From positions 62,001 through 126,000 of the forward strand of contig JBAKBP010003087.1 of the NCBI GenBank assembly GCA_037953745.1: a stretch of DNA of 64,000 nt, written 5' to 3'. Below are positions 22,410 to 34,142 of the stretch, piece by piece (position 1 is the stretch's first letter; each line of letters starts with the position of its first letter). The notes beneath the pieces are model-generated. The model saw only the letters and a list, made by a program, of their open reading frames with translations, was not told the DNA's origin and made no database searches. The position numbers and the translations under genes were made by a program. The stretch is from Lithodes maja. Lineage: Eukaryota; Arthropoda; Malacostraca; Decapoda; Lithodidae.

Positions 22410-24257
22410 TGTTACGAACTGGCACTCGGATACACAAGGGCTCTCAATCAGGACTCGAATACGGCTCGCTGCCACAACGGAAACACACGATCCCAACCCC
22501 TGAGTACTGCCAGCCGAACAAAAAACACCAATACCCTCCAGAGTTCAATCTGATATAACGGGGTATACAAGAACTCGGTACTAGTGTTCAACAACAGACT
22601 AATAAAGAGACAGGAATTATCTAGTCTGGTCAACAATCAAACAATGAAGTAAAAAACAACAACACCAAAGAATAGTGTTGGCCGAAGCCGAAGTAATCCA
22701 CCCTTGACTATGAACTTAAGAAGTCCTCCACCCTCTACTTCGGATCGGCACTATTACGTTACGTTAATTAATAGTCCTTAAGCATCGCGCAAGGAATCTT
22801 CTGAAAAAAGTTAGATGCTTCTCGGATGCTCGTAAGAAGTACGTATCGGATTTTGAACAGTAATTCAATAAGCAAAAACACTGGCAATTAAATACTATTA
22901 AAGGCTTAAATTGGCATAAGAATAATTAAAAGAATATGCAATAATAAATGGCAAACATTAAAAAGAAGTACTCCGCAAATGCAACGGCAATAGCCTACTC
23001 GGATTGTGCTCGTGGGCCACTAATCACTAAAGTAGCCAAGCTTGCAACACATGAAATCAATAGTGCATAAACAATATCATACATAAGGAAAGCTTCAATA
23101 CTATTCTGTATCTACCAATCGAGTAAAGTCTAGCTGGGGTACTGTGGGCAAAAGGTAGCAGTGACTGAGCAAAAACGGCTTGTAGCCTAGCGAAGTCCTC
23201 ACGACTGTTTAAAGTATTATATTAAAACTAACAAGTGCACTTTGAGAAATCCAGATCCCTTGTATCTGGTTTTCTCCCGGCTCCTTGACAAAGTAAAAAC
23301 AAACTGTTAATAAAATACAGGGTGGTTAGGCTCTTGCCCTCACGCACTGTAATTTATTAACTCAACACAGTCAGCCGCGAAGACAACCTAGGCTTCACTG
23401 AACCGAAATGAGTATGCAGGTTTATCGCTTAACCACTGCATCAAACAACAATCGTAACACAGAAAAGCCTTACCCCAGTCTAGCATTACCTAGACTAGCA
23501 GAAAACAGGAATAATAATAATAACACACAGGGAAATGCATATACAAGTGCAACAAACATAAATCAATCCTATTCTAAGTCAACCCTTCCAAAATAGGCTA
23601 TCTAATAGGCAAGTATCTTGTGAGAACTCAAGCGATAATACGTTGGCTGACTAGCTCTGCACCAACGGGACCATGCAAGTTAAACAGGGGAGGGAAAAGA
23701 GGAGATAAGAATGTAAGGAAGTAGAGAAAGTTCCCATCAGTCAGAAGAATATATATAGTTAGCAAGGGAAATGAGAAGTCGCTCTGCCTAATGAGTTCTG
23801 ATGAAAAAATGGCTAGACTTCCCTTTTATACCCGGCCCTCTAGTGAGCCCAACGTGAACTACTAAGGACCGCCCACTGACAACCATTACGTAATTTCTCT
23901 CTCTCCTCTGGGATACACAAAGGCTCCCCTAGCACTGAGGGAGGGAGGAATGCGAGTGAGTTAGGCCCACATCCCGCCTGGCGCACCCACTGACCCCCAA
24001 CTGTGGCTGTTTCTCTTCCCATCATTACAAATAAGATTTACACACAATACTTATAACTAATGATATAAAATAGAACTCGTTGACTCAGATGAAAACAAAA
24101 TACATATTCATAATACTTATAGTACAACGGCTCACATGAACTAAGTTAGGAAACTCTACATAGACTACAGCCAAAGTTCCTGCCCTGACGATCCTAGCGA
24201 GAGTGGGGCATGACTATGCGTTCTGTACAGCATGCTCACACGTGGACATGCGTCACA
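22410..24257 (-). repeat. Gypsy B 3' LTR
   Basis: As displayed it runs TGTTACGAACTGG...ATGCGTCACA, 1848 bp, with only scattered differences from 30635-32487. It is followed by the complement of the purine tract. No gene lies inside; short ORFs are incidental. Confidence 0.9.
23244..23276 (-). promoter_or_regulatory. Conserved LTR stem-loop, family B (3' LTR)
   Basis: In the element sense: arm GAGAAAACCAGAT, loop ACAAGGG, arm ATCTGGATTTCTC. Twelve of 13 positions pair, with A-A at position 7. Confidence 0.7.
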
Positions 24258-24268
24258 CCTCCCCCAAG
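24258..24268 (-). promoter_or_regulatory. Gypsy B polypurine tract
   Basis: CTTGGGGGAGG on the minus strand directly precedes the 3' LTR, identical to the gypsy C tract. Confidence 0.75.
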
Positions 24269-24656
24269 ATGTTACTCGCTCAACCCTGAGCTAAAATCTG
24301 ACAAACACAGAACCCCATCAAGCCCCTCACACCCAGCGACCGCATGGCACTAAAACAAAGCTGAGTTTATCACCAAAACACATCTTATTATTAAAAACAA
24401 AAATTCACATTTTATAACTCCTCCCAACAATTGCAAAAAGACACAATATCATGCTCCCAGAGCGAGCTTACAGCAGATCAGCCGTTTGATAGTTTGTGGA
24501 CTACTCAAACTCTATAGGCTATGACAAACTTATACGATTACCTATATCGAAAGAAAGAGTTTTTTTATATGATTTTTATATTTTAATATGTTTTTCCCGG
24601 CTGCACTATAAGGGCAGCCTATTTTCCTCCACTCAAACCCACACACCTGTGATAGC

Positions 24657-25862
24657 CTACGACTGATCATCCACCCTTGATAAACAATCCGCGATCACAT
24701 CGTCACATCCAGCAATATGACGGATGTCCAGGTTATACTCCTGCAACATCAAAGTCCACCTGGTCAGTCTCATATTGCGATTGTGAAATTGATTCAGGAA
24801 TCTCAAAGGGTGATGATCAGTGTAGATAACCACGACTGGTCCATAGGCTGGAACATACACCTCGAAGTGCCTGAGCGACAGCAAAATCGCCAGTAATTCC
24901 TTTTCTATTGTAGAATAGTTCTTCTGTGCAGCACTGAACTTCTTAGAAAAGAAACTTACTGGGTGTTCCACACCTTCATTGTCTGTCTGTAGCAAGACGG
25001 CACCAGCCCCTACACCACTAGCATCTGTTGCCAGCTGAAAAGGCCTGTTAAAGTCTGGGGCCCTGAGTATCGGGTGAGTACATAGCAAATGTTTCACCAA
25101 AGTGAAAGCCTTTTCACACTCAGGTGCCCACAAAAACTGTTTGTCTTTAGATAACAAATCTGTGAGAGGTGCCAATACCGTTGAGTAACCTTTTATGAAG
25201 CGTCTGTAGTAGCCTATCATACCCAAGAATCTCATAACCTGCTTCTTGGTTGTTGGGTGTGGAAATTTATTGATAGCCTGTACCTTGTTCTGAGGAGGGC
25301 ACACCTGTCCCCTTCCCACTACAAACCCAAGGTACTGCACAGTGGCTTTTACGAAGTCACACTTTGCCAAATTTACTACCAGACCAGCTTCACTAAGTTT
25401 CCGGAACAAGGTCTCAAGGTGCTCACAATGGCTCTCAAAGTCGTCATCATAAATGATTACATCGTCCAAATATACGGTGCAATTTGGAATGTCCTTAACA
25501 ATTTCATTCATCAGGTTCTGAAACGTTGCTGGTGCATTCTTAAGTCCGTAAGGCATAACATTGCACCGGTAGGTACTCCCGTCCACAACAAAACCACATA
25601 CCTCTTTAGCACGCTCGGACAAAGGTACTTGCCAGTAACCTTTTACTAAATCTACTTTAGACAAAAAACGAGCATTACCAATTTTGTCAACACTATCATC
25701 AACCCGAGGAAGAGGATATGGGTTAGTTGGAGTCAAACCGTTTAACCTACGGAAATCAATACAAAAGCGTACCTTGCCATCTGGCTTAGGCTGCAGTGTT
25801 ACGGGGGAAGTCCACTTAACTGTGCCTTTCTCTATCAACCCTCTACCGAGCATATACTCCAA
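24657..25862 (-). pseudogene. pol: Gypsy B pol: RT and RNase H
   Basis: A 401-codon frame. RT begins MLGRGLIEKGTVKW and carries RFCIDFRRLNGLTPTNPYPL, WQVPLSERAKEVCGF and catalytic YLDDVIIYDDDF near residue 130. RNase H follows: LATDASGVGAGAVL, EKELLAILLSLRHF and YTDHHPLRFLNQ, ending LSRVDD. It is very similar to gypsy C RT. The visible Met is where a frameshift in a C-run near 25890 separates it from the preceding block, so it is not a real start. Confidence 0.88.
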
Positions 25863-26671
25863 CTCATCCCTCGGAGCTGGTAGTTTAGGGGGGGCACACG
25901 GTACGGGATTGACTTAAAGGGTATATGGTCCCCCACGTCAACATCATGCATAGCCTGAGTAGTGAGGCCTGGGTGTTCAGCAAATACAGTGGGGTATGAA
26001 CCGAACAACTGACGGATAGCATCAAACTGCGGCTCAGGCAAATGAGCTATAGCCTCGTCAGCCCTTAGGCTCGAGTTCCCCGCCCACTGATCCGCGGAAA
26101 CATGTTGATCCCAGCTATCCTCCTCTGAAGCTTGACTGTCCCCCTCTCCTTCTCCACCACGGCCGCAACAAGCCAACACAGGGACAGTGAGAGGCTCAGA
26201 GGGGCGCCTCACATACTCTTTAATAAGGTTCACGTGACATAACTGGTTCTTTTTCCTCCTGTCTGGAGTGGCAACAAGGTAATCTAAGTCTGAAATTTGT
26301 TCTACAATTTTATAAGGTCCAGTGTACTTCGCAGAGAGGGGATTACCAACCAAAGGCAACAAAATTAATACCTCTTGTCCTACAGTGAACTTCCGGAGCC
26401 TCACTTTGCGATCATACCTGTCCTTCATCAAAGCTTGTGATTCTGTCAAATTTCTACCTGCCATCTCCAGACTCTTAAGCATGCGCTCACGGCTTTCAAG
26501 CACATACTTTAATAATGGACAAGGCTGCACAGTTCCCTCCCAAATTTCTTTCAGCATGTTAAGGGGGCCCCTGACACGGTGTCCAAAAATCAGCTCGTTT
26601 GGACTAAATCCCAGGCTCTCACCAGGTACCTCCCGAGCAGCAAACAGCACAAAGGCAATCCAAGATCCCAA
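25835..26671 (-). pseudogene. pol: Gypsy B pol: integrase C-terminus and linker to RT
   Basis: It reads FAAREVPGESLGFSPNELIFGHRVRG, the conserved region after the integrase catalytic Glu, then an arginine-rich helix, VGQEVLILLPLVGNPLSAKYTGPY (GPY/F-like domain) and an acidic linker. RT onset follows (DVGDHIPFKSIPYRVPP), where a one-base-type shift occurs in a run of C near 25890. It starts near 26655 by another frameshift relative to the integrase core. The middle position between integrase and RT is diagnostic of this lineage's domain order. Confidence 0.82.
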
Positions 26672-27703
26672 TCCATACCGTTGTCAGCACAATAACACCT
26701 GAGCATGCTTTTAAGTGTAGCATGCCACCGCTCAAGCACCCCTTGACTCTCAGGGTGATACGCTGACGATACTACTGCTCGTATCCCATGCTGTTGCATT
26801 GTTTGCTTGAACATGTTGGAAGTTAAATTAGATCCCCGATCAGACTGAATCTCCTCCGGATACCCGTACCTTGAGAAGTACCACAACAAGTTACTGACTA
26901 CCGTCTTAGCCATTCCATTTTTCATAGGGTATGCATCGGGGTATCTAGTGGCAACATCCATTATGGTTAACCAAAATTTATTTCCAGCCTTAGTGGGAGG
27001 GAGTGGACCAACCATGTCAACAATAATTTTACTAAAGGGTGGTCCAATCACAGGAATAGGGTGTAACAGAGCCTTAGGAATAACTTGGTTCAGTTTCCCG
27101 ACACGTTGACAAATATCACATGAGTTTATCCATGACTGCACATGAGACTTCATCCCCGGCCACCATAACAATTTCCCCAGAGCCGCCACCGTTTTCTTGG
27201 CACCCAAATGTCCTGATAATGGAGAATCATGAGCCAACCTAAGCAAACTTTCCCTGCAGCCCTCTGGCACGACCAGCTGGTCAACTGTACCTGATCCGCC
27301 CTCCCAGTTCCTTTTAGGAGCTTGATATCGGTGGTATAAAATTCCATTAAAGAAAAAAAAATCCCCTGCCTTTGCATCCCTATCTTCTTCTAAGTCCACA
27401 GCCCCATCGGTACACTGCAAAACCTCTGGATCCTCTAATTGCAACTTTCGAATGTCTGTGGGAGCCAACATGTCTAACTGCTTGGTCAACAACTCATGCC
27501 CTCCCCCAACATCCAACTTAGACATCCGGTTTTCTCGCTGCAGGTAACGGTGCTGTCTCTGAGTCTCTGCCTCCTCCACTACTTTATCAACTGTGTTAGG
27601 CACTGGAGTTACAACAGACTCGGTCAAAGGTCCTGCTATTGGGTCTTTTGGGAGAGCCACTGGTTCTAAACTCTTCAAACTTTTCCCAGCCTTCCGCTTC
27701 TCC
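26590..27703 (-). pseudogene. pol: Gypsy B pol: integrase zinc domain and core
   Basis: This starts after the TTAA element at 27704 (first visible Met at 27678). The HHCC zinc domain is LRLAHDSPLSGHLG...SWINSCDICQ. The catalytic core is IIVDMVGPLPPTKAGNKFWL (first Asp), EIQSDRGSNLTS (second Asp) and YHPESQGVLERWHATLK (Glu). All three acidic residues are present. The frame is lost near 26655, after DWDLGLP. Integrase would insert the cDNA with the 4-bp staggered cut seen for gypsy A and C. Confidence 0.86.
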
Positions 27704-28340
27704 TTAACCTAACAAGTGCGCATGGGGGTAATTGAAAACGTCCCCCTGTGCTGACGTATTTGAGGTGTTTCCGTCACTAAAATATTCATTGTACCATTAA
27801 TAGCATTAATAATTATCCATATGCGCCTATTATGGGTTGATTATAAAGGTATTAACCTGAAACAACAATAAAACGAGTGAAAACAGCGTTTGGATGGTCA
27901 AAATCGGAGATATAGCCCGCGAGTTGTATAATGTATGGGTGAGGCAATCTGCTTTCCTGCCAATTTCCCCCAAGGCCACTGAGACACAGTCGATCGATAC
28001 TCTCTCTCTCTCTCTTGCACTCGCTTGCCATCAGTGATGACAACACCCTGCTTGCAACTCGCTAATGTTAGCACGAAAATATACCTCAGAATAAGGGAAT
28101 AATAGGGAAAATAGGTGATAACTGAAGGAGAGGAGGAAAGTGGGGAAGGAGGGGAGGTAGAGGACTGAGATTTTGCATGGCCCAGGGGCCAAAAAAAAAA
28201 TAAAAAATAAAAAAATAAAAATAAAAAATATATTTTTTTTTCGATGTCAAAAGTTGATTTTTTATTTTACTTACTCTCAAGAGTCTTCCCGCAGTCCGCC
28301 GGGGGAACTCTTAAGAGTCTCCCTGCAGCTCCCGGGTTAA
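27704..28340 (-). mobile_element. TTAA-flanked family 1 element, copy 2, in gypsy B gag-pol
   Basis: TTAA at 27704-27707 and 28337-28340, ends CCTAACAAGTGCGC and CCCGGGAGCTGCAG. It splits the region between protease and integrase. The reading frames on either side are compatible once a single TTAA is counted. It has a variable A/T tract at about 28190-28240 and is otherwise nearly identical to copy 1. Confidence 0.9.
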
Positions 28341-28692
28341 TTCCCTTCCTCCGCTGTTCTGTGGCCTGGGAAATAGGCTGTGATACCTTAAATGCTTGGG
28401 AACGAGTTACCACACATGCCATCTGTTGGCGTTGACAACTCACTACCCACTCTTGTTGCTCCCTACTCACGTCGGCCGGCCTCTCGGCAACGACTAAGGG
28501 TGGAACTTCTAAAGTAGGCACCGCAAAGTCGTTGCCGAGAAGAAGGTCGACGCCCTCCACTGGCATTTTCTCAACGATCCCAACATCTAAGTCCTTAATC
28601 ACACCATCAACTTCCAGCTCCACATGAACCAACGGGTATGACCTGGTCGCATTAATACCCTGAACAACAACCACCCGTGCCGCATTAATTGG
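28341..28692 (-). pseudogene. pol: Gypsy B protease C-terminal segment
   Basis: It reads PINAARVVVVQGINATRSYP, then DVGIVEKMPVEGVDLLLGND, as in gypsy A and C. It is separated from the protease active-site block by TGA at 28690-28692, where A and C have a sense codon (TGYPIN and TGRPIN), so this is a single nonsense change. It runs into the TTAA element. Confidence 0.8.
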
Positions 28693-29645
28693 TCACCCCG
28701 TGAAATTCTTCAAAAGTGTCTGTGAAGCTCCAGTATCACGCAAAACTTCCACCTTATGCTGGCAACCCGCCCAACTTACCCTACCGGTCCCTCTATGGGC
28801 GCAAAAGACATCACGGACAGGGGACGAGCCTTCCCGAGTCTTATACATAGCCTGTGACCCTGCCGCTGGCAAACTACCCTGGGTAAATCCAGACGACATT
28901 TCAGCCACACCTATGCTGCGCACCAAAGACACGGCTGCAGTTGGCAGCTTACTAGGACAAGATTTTGCATAATGCCCCTTCTTTCTACAATGAAAAGATT
29001 CCACTTCCCCTATCAGTCTCTTCCAATAAGGGGCGGAGTTCTGACCCTTCTGTAATGGGACGGCTGTAGTCTTTGGTTCAGTCCTGGTATCTTGGCTTTT
29101 AAACTGAGGTTTATATCTATAGTGATTGTCCTGAGCTTGAGGGTTTGGAGTATCGCACCCCTTGGGAACTGCATCAACACGCTTTACAGATTCACATCCC
29201 CTGATTAGCGACAACCTGAGGTCAGCCATCTCAGCTGCCTCTTGAAGAGTTCTTGGGTTCTTTTCTTTAATATTTAAAGTCATTTCTGCACCAGTACACT
29301 TATAAAACTGCTCGAGCAGAAACAGCTCAGTCAACTGTTCTGCCGTCTCAGCTTTCTCAGAATGTGTCCAGTTTGTAAGTGCATCTTTTAAGTCCCGGGC
29401 ATGTTCAAGAAAGGTCGCCTCCCTAGTCTTTGTAACACCCCGAAACTTCAATCGATATGTTTCCGGTTGCAACTCGTATGCCTGTAGGACAGCTCTCTTC
29501 AATTCGGGGTAGTCAATGCAAGACTCTAAAGGCAGTGCATCATAAGCCTTCAGACCCTTACCCGTAAGTCTTGAGGACACTAGAGCTGCCCACTTCTCTT
29601 CAGGCCAATTATGCTCCCTACACTTCTTCTCAAAATGATTAAAAA
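28693..29645 (-). pseudogene. gag-pol: Gypsy B Gag C-terminal half and protease active site
   Basis: It carries KGLKAYDALPLESC and LQPETYRLKFRGVTK (capsid-like core) and LNIKEKNPRTLQEAAEMADL. The zinc knuckle region reads ESFHCRKKGHYAKSC, where the first cysteine of CCHC is replaced by serine, so the knuckle is probably non-functional. The protease motif VLRDTGASQTLL is intact. It is separated from the N-terminal Gag by a frameshift near 29647, where a T-run in the coding strand appears one base short. Confidence 0.83.
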
Positions 29646-30434
29646 TTCTGTGACTTCAGTTTCACTAAATACCGACACCAATTTGACTAAGTGGGATAAG
29701 GACTGTTCTCTTACTTGGCCCTCACGGCCCATCTGAGTCCCTGTCGACTCTGCACGAGTCTTATCTAAATCTAATTTAGCACAATATTTCTCTGAGTCGT
29801 ACCTAAGCTCAGCCTCATGCCTCCTGGTCTCATCCTCCTGCCTCCTGGTCTCATCCTCCTGCCTCCTAACCTCAATCTCATGCCTCCTAGTCTCATTCTC
29901 CTGCTTCCTAGCCTCAATCTCCTGCTTCCTGGCTTCAATCTTAGCAAGCTCAAGTCTAAATACCATATCTGGAGACAGGCAGGAAGAGGGAGCTGCCACT
30001 ACTGAAGGAGGGGGGGCAAAAACTGGGGAACCACCACGTGCACCACCCGAGGGCACTCCAATCTGCCAATTCTCATCCCTCTGTGGGAGAGTGCTAACCT
30101 CCGGTAACTGAGTGGACGGCACTGTGGGAGTCGAGTGAGAGGGGATCTGGGGAGGAACCCCCTCAAACGCCCTCTCCTCCGAAATCCCATGTCGCCCACG
30201 CAACACCCAGGAAATCAGCTCCCCCTTGGACATCCCTGCTACATTGGAAATGCCCAAAACCTTGGCTATCAGGTGCAAGCCACAAACATCCACCCAAGTC
30301 AGCCTCTCCTCCGTCACGTGGTACCGCTTACTCACAAAAACTCTAGCATCCTCCTCACTGGTTACTAACGGCACACCTTCAAATGACGTCTCTCGCTCAT
30401 CGTCAGTGCTGATGCACGACATACTGAAGTCCAC
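29580..30434 (-). pseudogene. gag: Gypsy B Gag N-terminus
   Basis: The frame starts at 30434 (MDFSMSC), about 190 bases inside the primer-binding site, matching the leader length of gypsy A. An acidic N-terminus, a proline-rich middle and a highly charged coiled-coil region are followed by LSHLVKLVSVFSETEVTEF, after which the frame shifts near 29647. The coiled coil is an array of near-identical 7-residue units (pattern E-x-R-R-x-E) encoded by 21-bp DNA repeats. Confidence 0.83.
29815..29940 (-). repeat. 21-bp tandem repeat in gypsy B gag
   Basis: Six consecutive 21-bp units, as displayed of the form TCCTGCCTCCTGGTCTCATCC with minor changes. They keep frame and encode a seven-residue heptad-like unit. 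Gypsy A and C have charged helices here without this array. Confidence 0.85.
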
Positions 30435-30622
30435 AAAAAAATTCTCGAGACAAAAGTGTTAAACTTCCTATGCAAGCACTAATTACTAAATTAACTGGAG
30501 TCTCTTAAATGCTTTACTAATTGCCATACAAAAAAAATATTCTTCAATATGCACGCTAAAATACAAACAAACAAATGTTGTACAACTCTGCAAAAATGTA
30601 TACTGTTCACAAAATCCTAAGC

Positions 30623-30632
30623 AAGGTCGCCA
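30623..30632 (-). promoter_or_regulatory. Gypsy B primer-binding site
   Basis: TGGCGACCTT on the minus strand, two bases from the LTR end; the same site as in gypsy A and C. Confidence 0.75.
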
Positions 30633-30634
30633 TT

Positions 30635-32487
30635 TGTTACGAACTGGCACTCGGATACACAAGGGCTCTCAATCAGGACTCGAATACGGCTCGCTGCCAC
30701 AACGGAAACACACGATCCCAACCCCTGAGTACTGCCAGCCGAACAAAAAACACCAATACCCTCCAGAGTTCAATCTGCTATAACGGGGTATTCAAGAACT
30801 CGGTACTAGTGTTCAACAACAGACTAATAAAGAGACAGGAATTATCTAGTCCGGTCAACAATCAAACAATGAAGTAAAAAACAACAACACCAAAGAATAG
30901 TGTTGGCCGAAGCCGAAGTAATCCACCCTTGACTATGAACTTAAGAAGTCCTCCACCCTCTACTTCGGATCGGCACTATTACGTTACGTTAATTAATAGT
31001 CCTTAAGCATCGAGCAAGGAATTTTCTGAAAAAAGTTAGATGCTTCTCGGATGCTCGTAAGAAGTACGTATCGGATTTTGAACAGTAATTCAATAAGCAA
31101 AAACACTGGCAATTAAATACTATTAAAGGCTTACATTGGCATAAGAATAATTAAAAGAATATGCAATAGTAAATGGCAAACATTAAAAAGAAGTACTCCG
31201 CAAATGCAACGGCAATAGCCTACTCGGATTGTGCTCGTGGGCCACTAATCACTAAAGTAGCCAAGTTTGCAACACATGAAATCAATAGTGCATAAACAAT
31301 ATCATACATAAGGAAAGCTTCAATACTATTCTGTATCTACCAATCGAGTAAAGTCTAGCTGGGGTACTGTGGGCAAAAGGTAGCAGTGACTGAGCAAAAA
31401 CGGCTTGTAGCCTAGTGAAGTCCTCACGACTGTTTAAAGTATTACATTAAAACTAACAAGTGCACTTTGAGAAATCCAGATCCCTTGTATCTGGTTTTCT
31501 CCCGGCTCCTTGACAAAGTAAAAACAAACTGTTAATAAAATACAGGGTGGTTAGGCTCTTGCCCTCACGCACTGTAAATTATTAACTCAACACAGTCAGC
31601 CGCGAAGACAACCTAGGCTTCACTGAACCGAAATGAGTATGCAGGTTTATCGCTTAACCACTGCATCAAACAACAACTCGTAACACAGAAAAGCCTTACC
31701 CCAGTCTAGCATTACCTAGACTAGCAGAACACAGGAATAATAATAATAACACACAGGGAAATGCATAATTATACAAGTGCAACAAACATAAATCAATCCT
31801 ATTCTAAGTCAACCCTTCCAAAATAGGCTATCTAACAGGCAAGTATCTCGTGAGAACTCAAGCGATAATACGTTGGCTGACTAGCTATGCACTAACGGGA
31901 CCATGGAAGTTAAACAGGGGAGGGAAAAAAGGAGATAAGAATGTAAGGTAGTAGAGAAAGTTCCCATCAGTCAGAAGAATATAAATAGTTAGCAAGGGAA
32001 ATGAGAAGTCGCTCTGCCTAATGAGTTCTGATGAAAAAATGGCTAGACTTCCCTTTTATACCCGGCCCTCTAGTGAGCCCAACGTGAACTACTAAGGACC
32101 GCCCACTGACAACCATTACGTAATTTCTCTCTCTCCTCTGGGATACACAAAGGCTCCCCTAGCATTGAGGGAGGGAGGAATGCGAGTGAGTTAGGCCCAC
32201 CTCCCGCCTGGCGCACCCACTGACCCCCAACTGTGGCTGTTTCTCTTCCCATCATTACAAATAAGTTTTACACACAATACTTATAACTAATGATATAAAA
32301 TAGAACTCGTTGACTCAGATGAAAACAAAATACATATTCATAATACTTATAGTACAACGGCTCACATGAACTAAGTTTGGAAACTCTACATAGACTACAG
32401 CCAAAGTTCCTGCCCTGACGATCCTAGCGAGAGTGGGGCATGACTAGGCGTTCTGTACAGCATGCTCACACGTGGACATGCGTCACA
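30635..32487 (-). repeat. Gypsy B 5' LTR
   Basis: TGTTACGAACTGG...ATGCGTCACA as displayed, 1853 bp, partner of 22410-24257. The right end abuts gypsy A pol at 32488. Confidence 0.9.
31469..31501 (-). promoter_or_regulatory. Conserved LTR stem-loop, family B (5' LTR)
   Basis: Same sequence as at 23244-23276. Confidence 0.7.
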
Positions 32488-33660
32488 CCTGAGCTCCAAA
32501 CGTGTGCTAATGGAGCTGTAGAGCTCGACGAGGACGGCGATGCACAGCCAGGAGATTTTTTGTATTTAGAAGGCATCCTCTATAGGCGTTTTCAAGACCC
32601 TAAACGTAGTTGGCAAGAGGGGTCCGGAGTTGTGGACCAGTTGGTGGTGCCACGGGAGTGCAGGGATAGCCTACTGAGGTTGGCGCATGACATACCACTG
32701 GCAGGACATCTAGGGGTGAGAAAAACGGTGGCGGCTTTAGAAAAATTGTTTTGGTGGCCGGGGTTGAAGGGGCAGGTGGTAACCTGGATAGCAAGGTGTC
32801 ATACGTGCCAGAGGGTTGGAAAACCTAACCAAACAATTCCGAGAGCCCCGTTGCACCCCATTCCTGTCAGTGGACCGCCCTTCAGTAAGGTCATCATTGA
32901 TATGGTCGGACCCCTACCCCCTACTAGTGCCGGTAATAAATTTCTAGTAACTATCATGGATGTGGCCACTCGTTATCCTGATGCATATCCAATGAGAAAT
33001 GGCACGGCGAAAACTGTTGTCTGGAACCTGCTCTTGTATTGCTCGCGGTATGGTTACCCGCAAGAGGTGCAATCGGACCAAGGTTCTAGTGTTACATCTA
33101 ATCTGTTCAAACAAACTATGATTCAGCATGGCATCAGCACTGTCGTCTCTTCTGCGTATCACCCGGAGAGTCAAGGGGTGTTGGAGAGGTGGCACGCCAC
33201 GCTGAAAAGCATGCTTCGATGTTATTGCGCAGAGAACGGAAAGGATTGGGACCTTGGTCTGCCGTATGTTTTGTTCGCGGCAAGAGAAGTACCTGTAGAG
33301 AGTCTCGGTTTCAGTCCGAATGAGCTTGTTTTCGGGCATCAGGTGAGGGGTCCTCTCCACATGGTGAAGGAGATGTGGGAGGGCACTAGGCATGTTGTTT
33401 TGCGAGATGAGTTGCGGCCTCTTGTTCCTGAGCGACGGGAGGAGTTGTTCACTAGGCTGTGGCAGTCCGTCCGCATGTTTGTTGCTTCTCCAGGCCTGAT
33501 GTACGGGGTAGAATCCGACATGGAGGCTGGAGACAGTGCAAGGCTCGAGTTGGTTCCCTACCGTGCGAGTCCTGCTCGACAGCCTGTTGTGAAGGCGGAG
33601 CTGGACAGCGTGTGGAGAGGGGGTCTGAGGGATGAGTGTGGAGAGGGGGTCTGAGGGATG
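32488..33660 (+). pseudogene. pol: Gypsy A pol: integrase, then internally deleted linker
   Basis: This resumes gypsy A coding after gypsy B (ELQTCANGAVELDEDGDAQPG). The integrase zinc domain is LRLAHDIPLAGHLG...ARCHTCQRVG, and the core is IIDMVGPLPPTSAGNKFLVT, EVQSDQGSSVTS and YHPESQGVLERWHATLK; the D, D and E residues are all present. After MVKEMWEGT the long post-integrase region of gypsy B and C is missing, and the text jumps to divergent sequence (RPLVPERREELF). A 26-bp tandem duplication (GTGTGGAGAGGGGGTCTGAG repeated near 33611-33660) ends the frame. The Met at 32440 lies in the gypsy B LTR and is not a start. Confidence 0.82.
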
Positions 33661-34142
33661 AGGGATATCGTGAGTGGTCGTTGCCAGTGGCTTTGCAACC
33701 TGAGTTTGGTGGCAGAGTCCGTGTGTATGTTGATTGCAAGAGTGTGGAAGCATTATCCCTGACAGACGCCTATCCATTACCCAGAGTTGACGACACCATA
33801 GACCGCTTCGGGGCTGCCTCGCTCATCACAAAGGTAGAACTAGTGAAGGGTTATTGGCAGGCCCCGTTGCCGGAAGAAGCGAAGAGAAGTGCCAGTCTTG
33901 CGATGGACTGGGCAGTTTGTCAGTGTCAGGTGTTGTTGTGCTGCCGGAACACAAGTTGGATGTGTGGCATGCTAAGGGCACTGATAATGTTTTGGCTTTG
34001 TTTGCAGGAGAACCCTCGCTCTTCAGTCAGTGTCTGTCGTGGGTGGAGGATCCGGGGTAGGCTACCACAGTATGTTGGTATAGCCTCCTGTCTTGGCTCG
34101 CGGTGTATTTTTGCGCTGGTGCTTGGTGGCTCGCGTGTCTAG
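33636..34142 (+). pseudogene. pol: Gypsy A pol: remnant RT and RNase H tail
   Basis: The start of RT is recognisable: VALQPEFGGRVRVYVDCKSVEALSL..., then TDAYPLPRVDDTIDRFG and KVELVKGYWQAPL. It is much more diverged than between B and C. The sequence then jumps, in the overlapping frame at about 33950, to LDVWHAKGTDNVLALFAGEP, which aligns with the end of RNase H (LDIRHIAGSDNVIVDCLSR). The RT palm with YLDD and nearly all of RNase H are deleted, so this copy cannot encode RT. Confidence 0.75.

Larger units (their letters stand above)
22410..32487 (-). mobile_element. Gypsy B: Gmr1-like retrotransposon inside gypsy A
   Basis: LTRs at 22410-24257 and 30635-32487, a TGGCGACCTT primer-binding site, a CTTGGGGGAGG purine tract, and a minus-strand gag-pol containing a TTAA element. 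It sits between the protease and integrase of gypsy A. CCT is found at both junctions (22408-22410, 32488-32490); the duplication is short and ambiguous because the LTR's first base is also T. Own length is about 9.4 kb after removing the TTAA element. Several frame lesions make it inactive. Confidence 0.87.

Noticed and set aside
20059..22503. A free-standing host retrotransposon-derived gag gene
   Set aside because: It sits between an LTR with a primer-binding site and the rest of an element, carries a nonsense codon, and is interrupted by another element.
32440..32487. Apparent start codon for the integrase ORF
   Set aside because: It lies in the gypsy B LTR. The homologous protein begins only at 32488 and continues from gypsy A Gag-protease at 22409.
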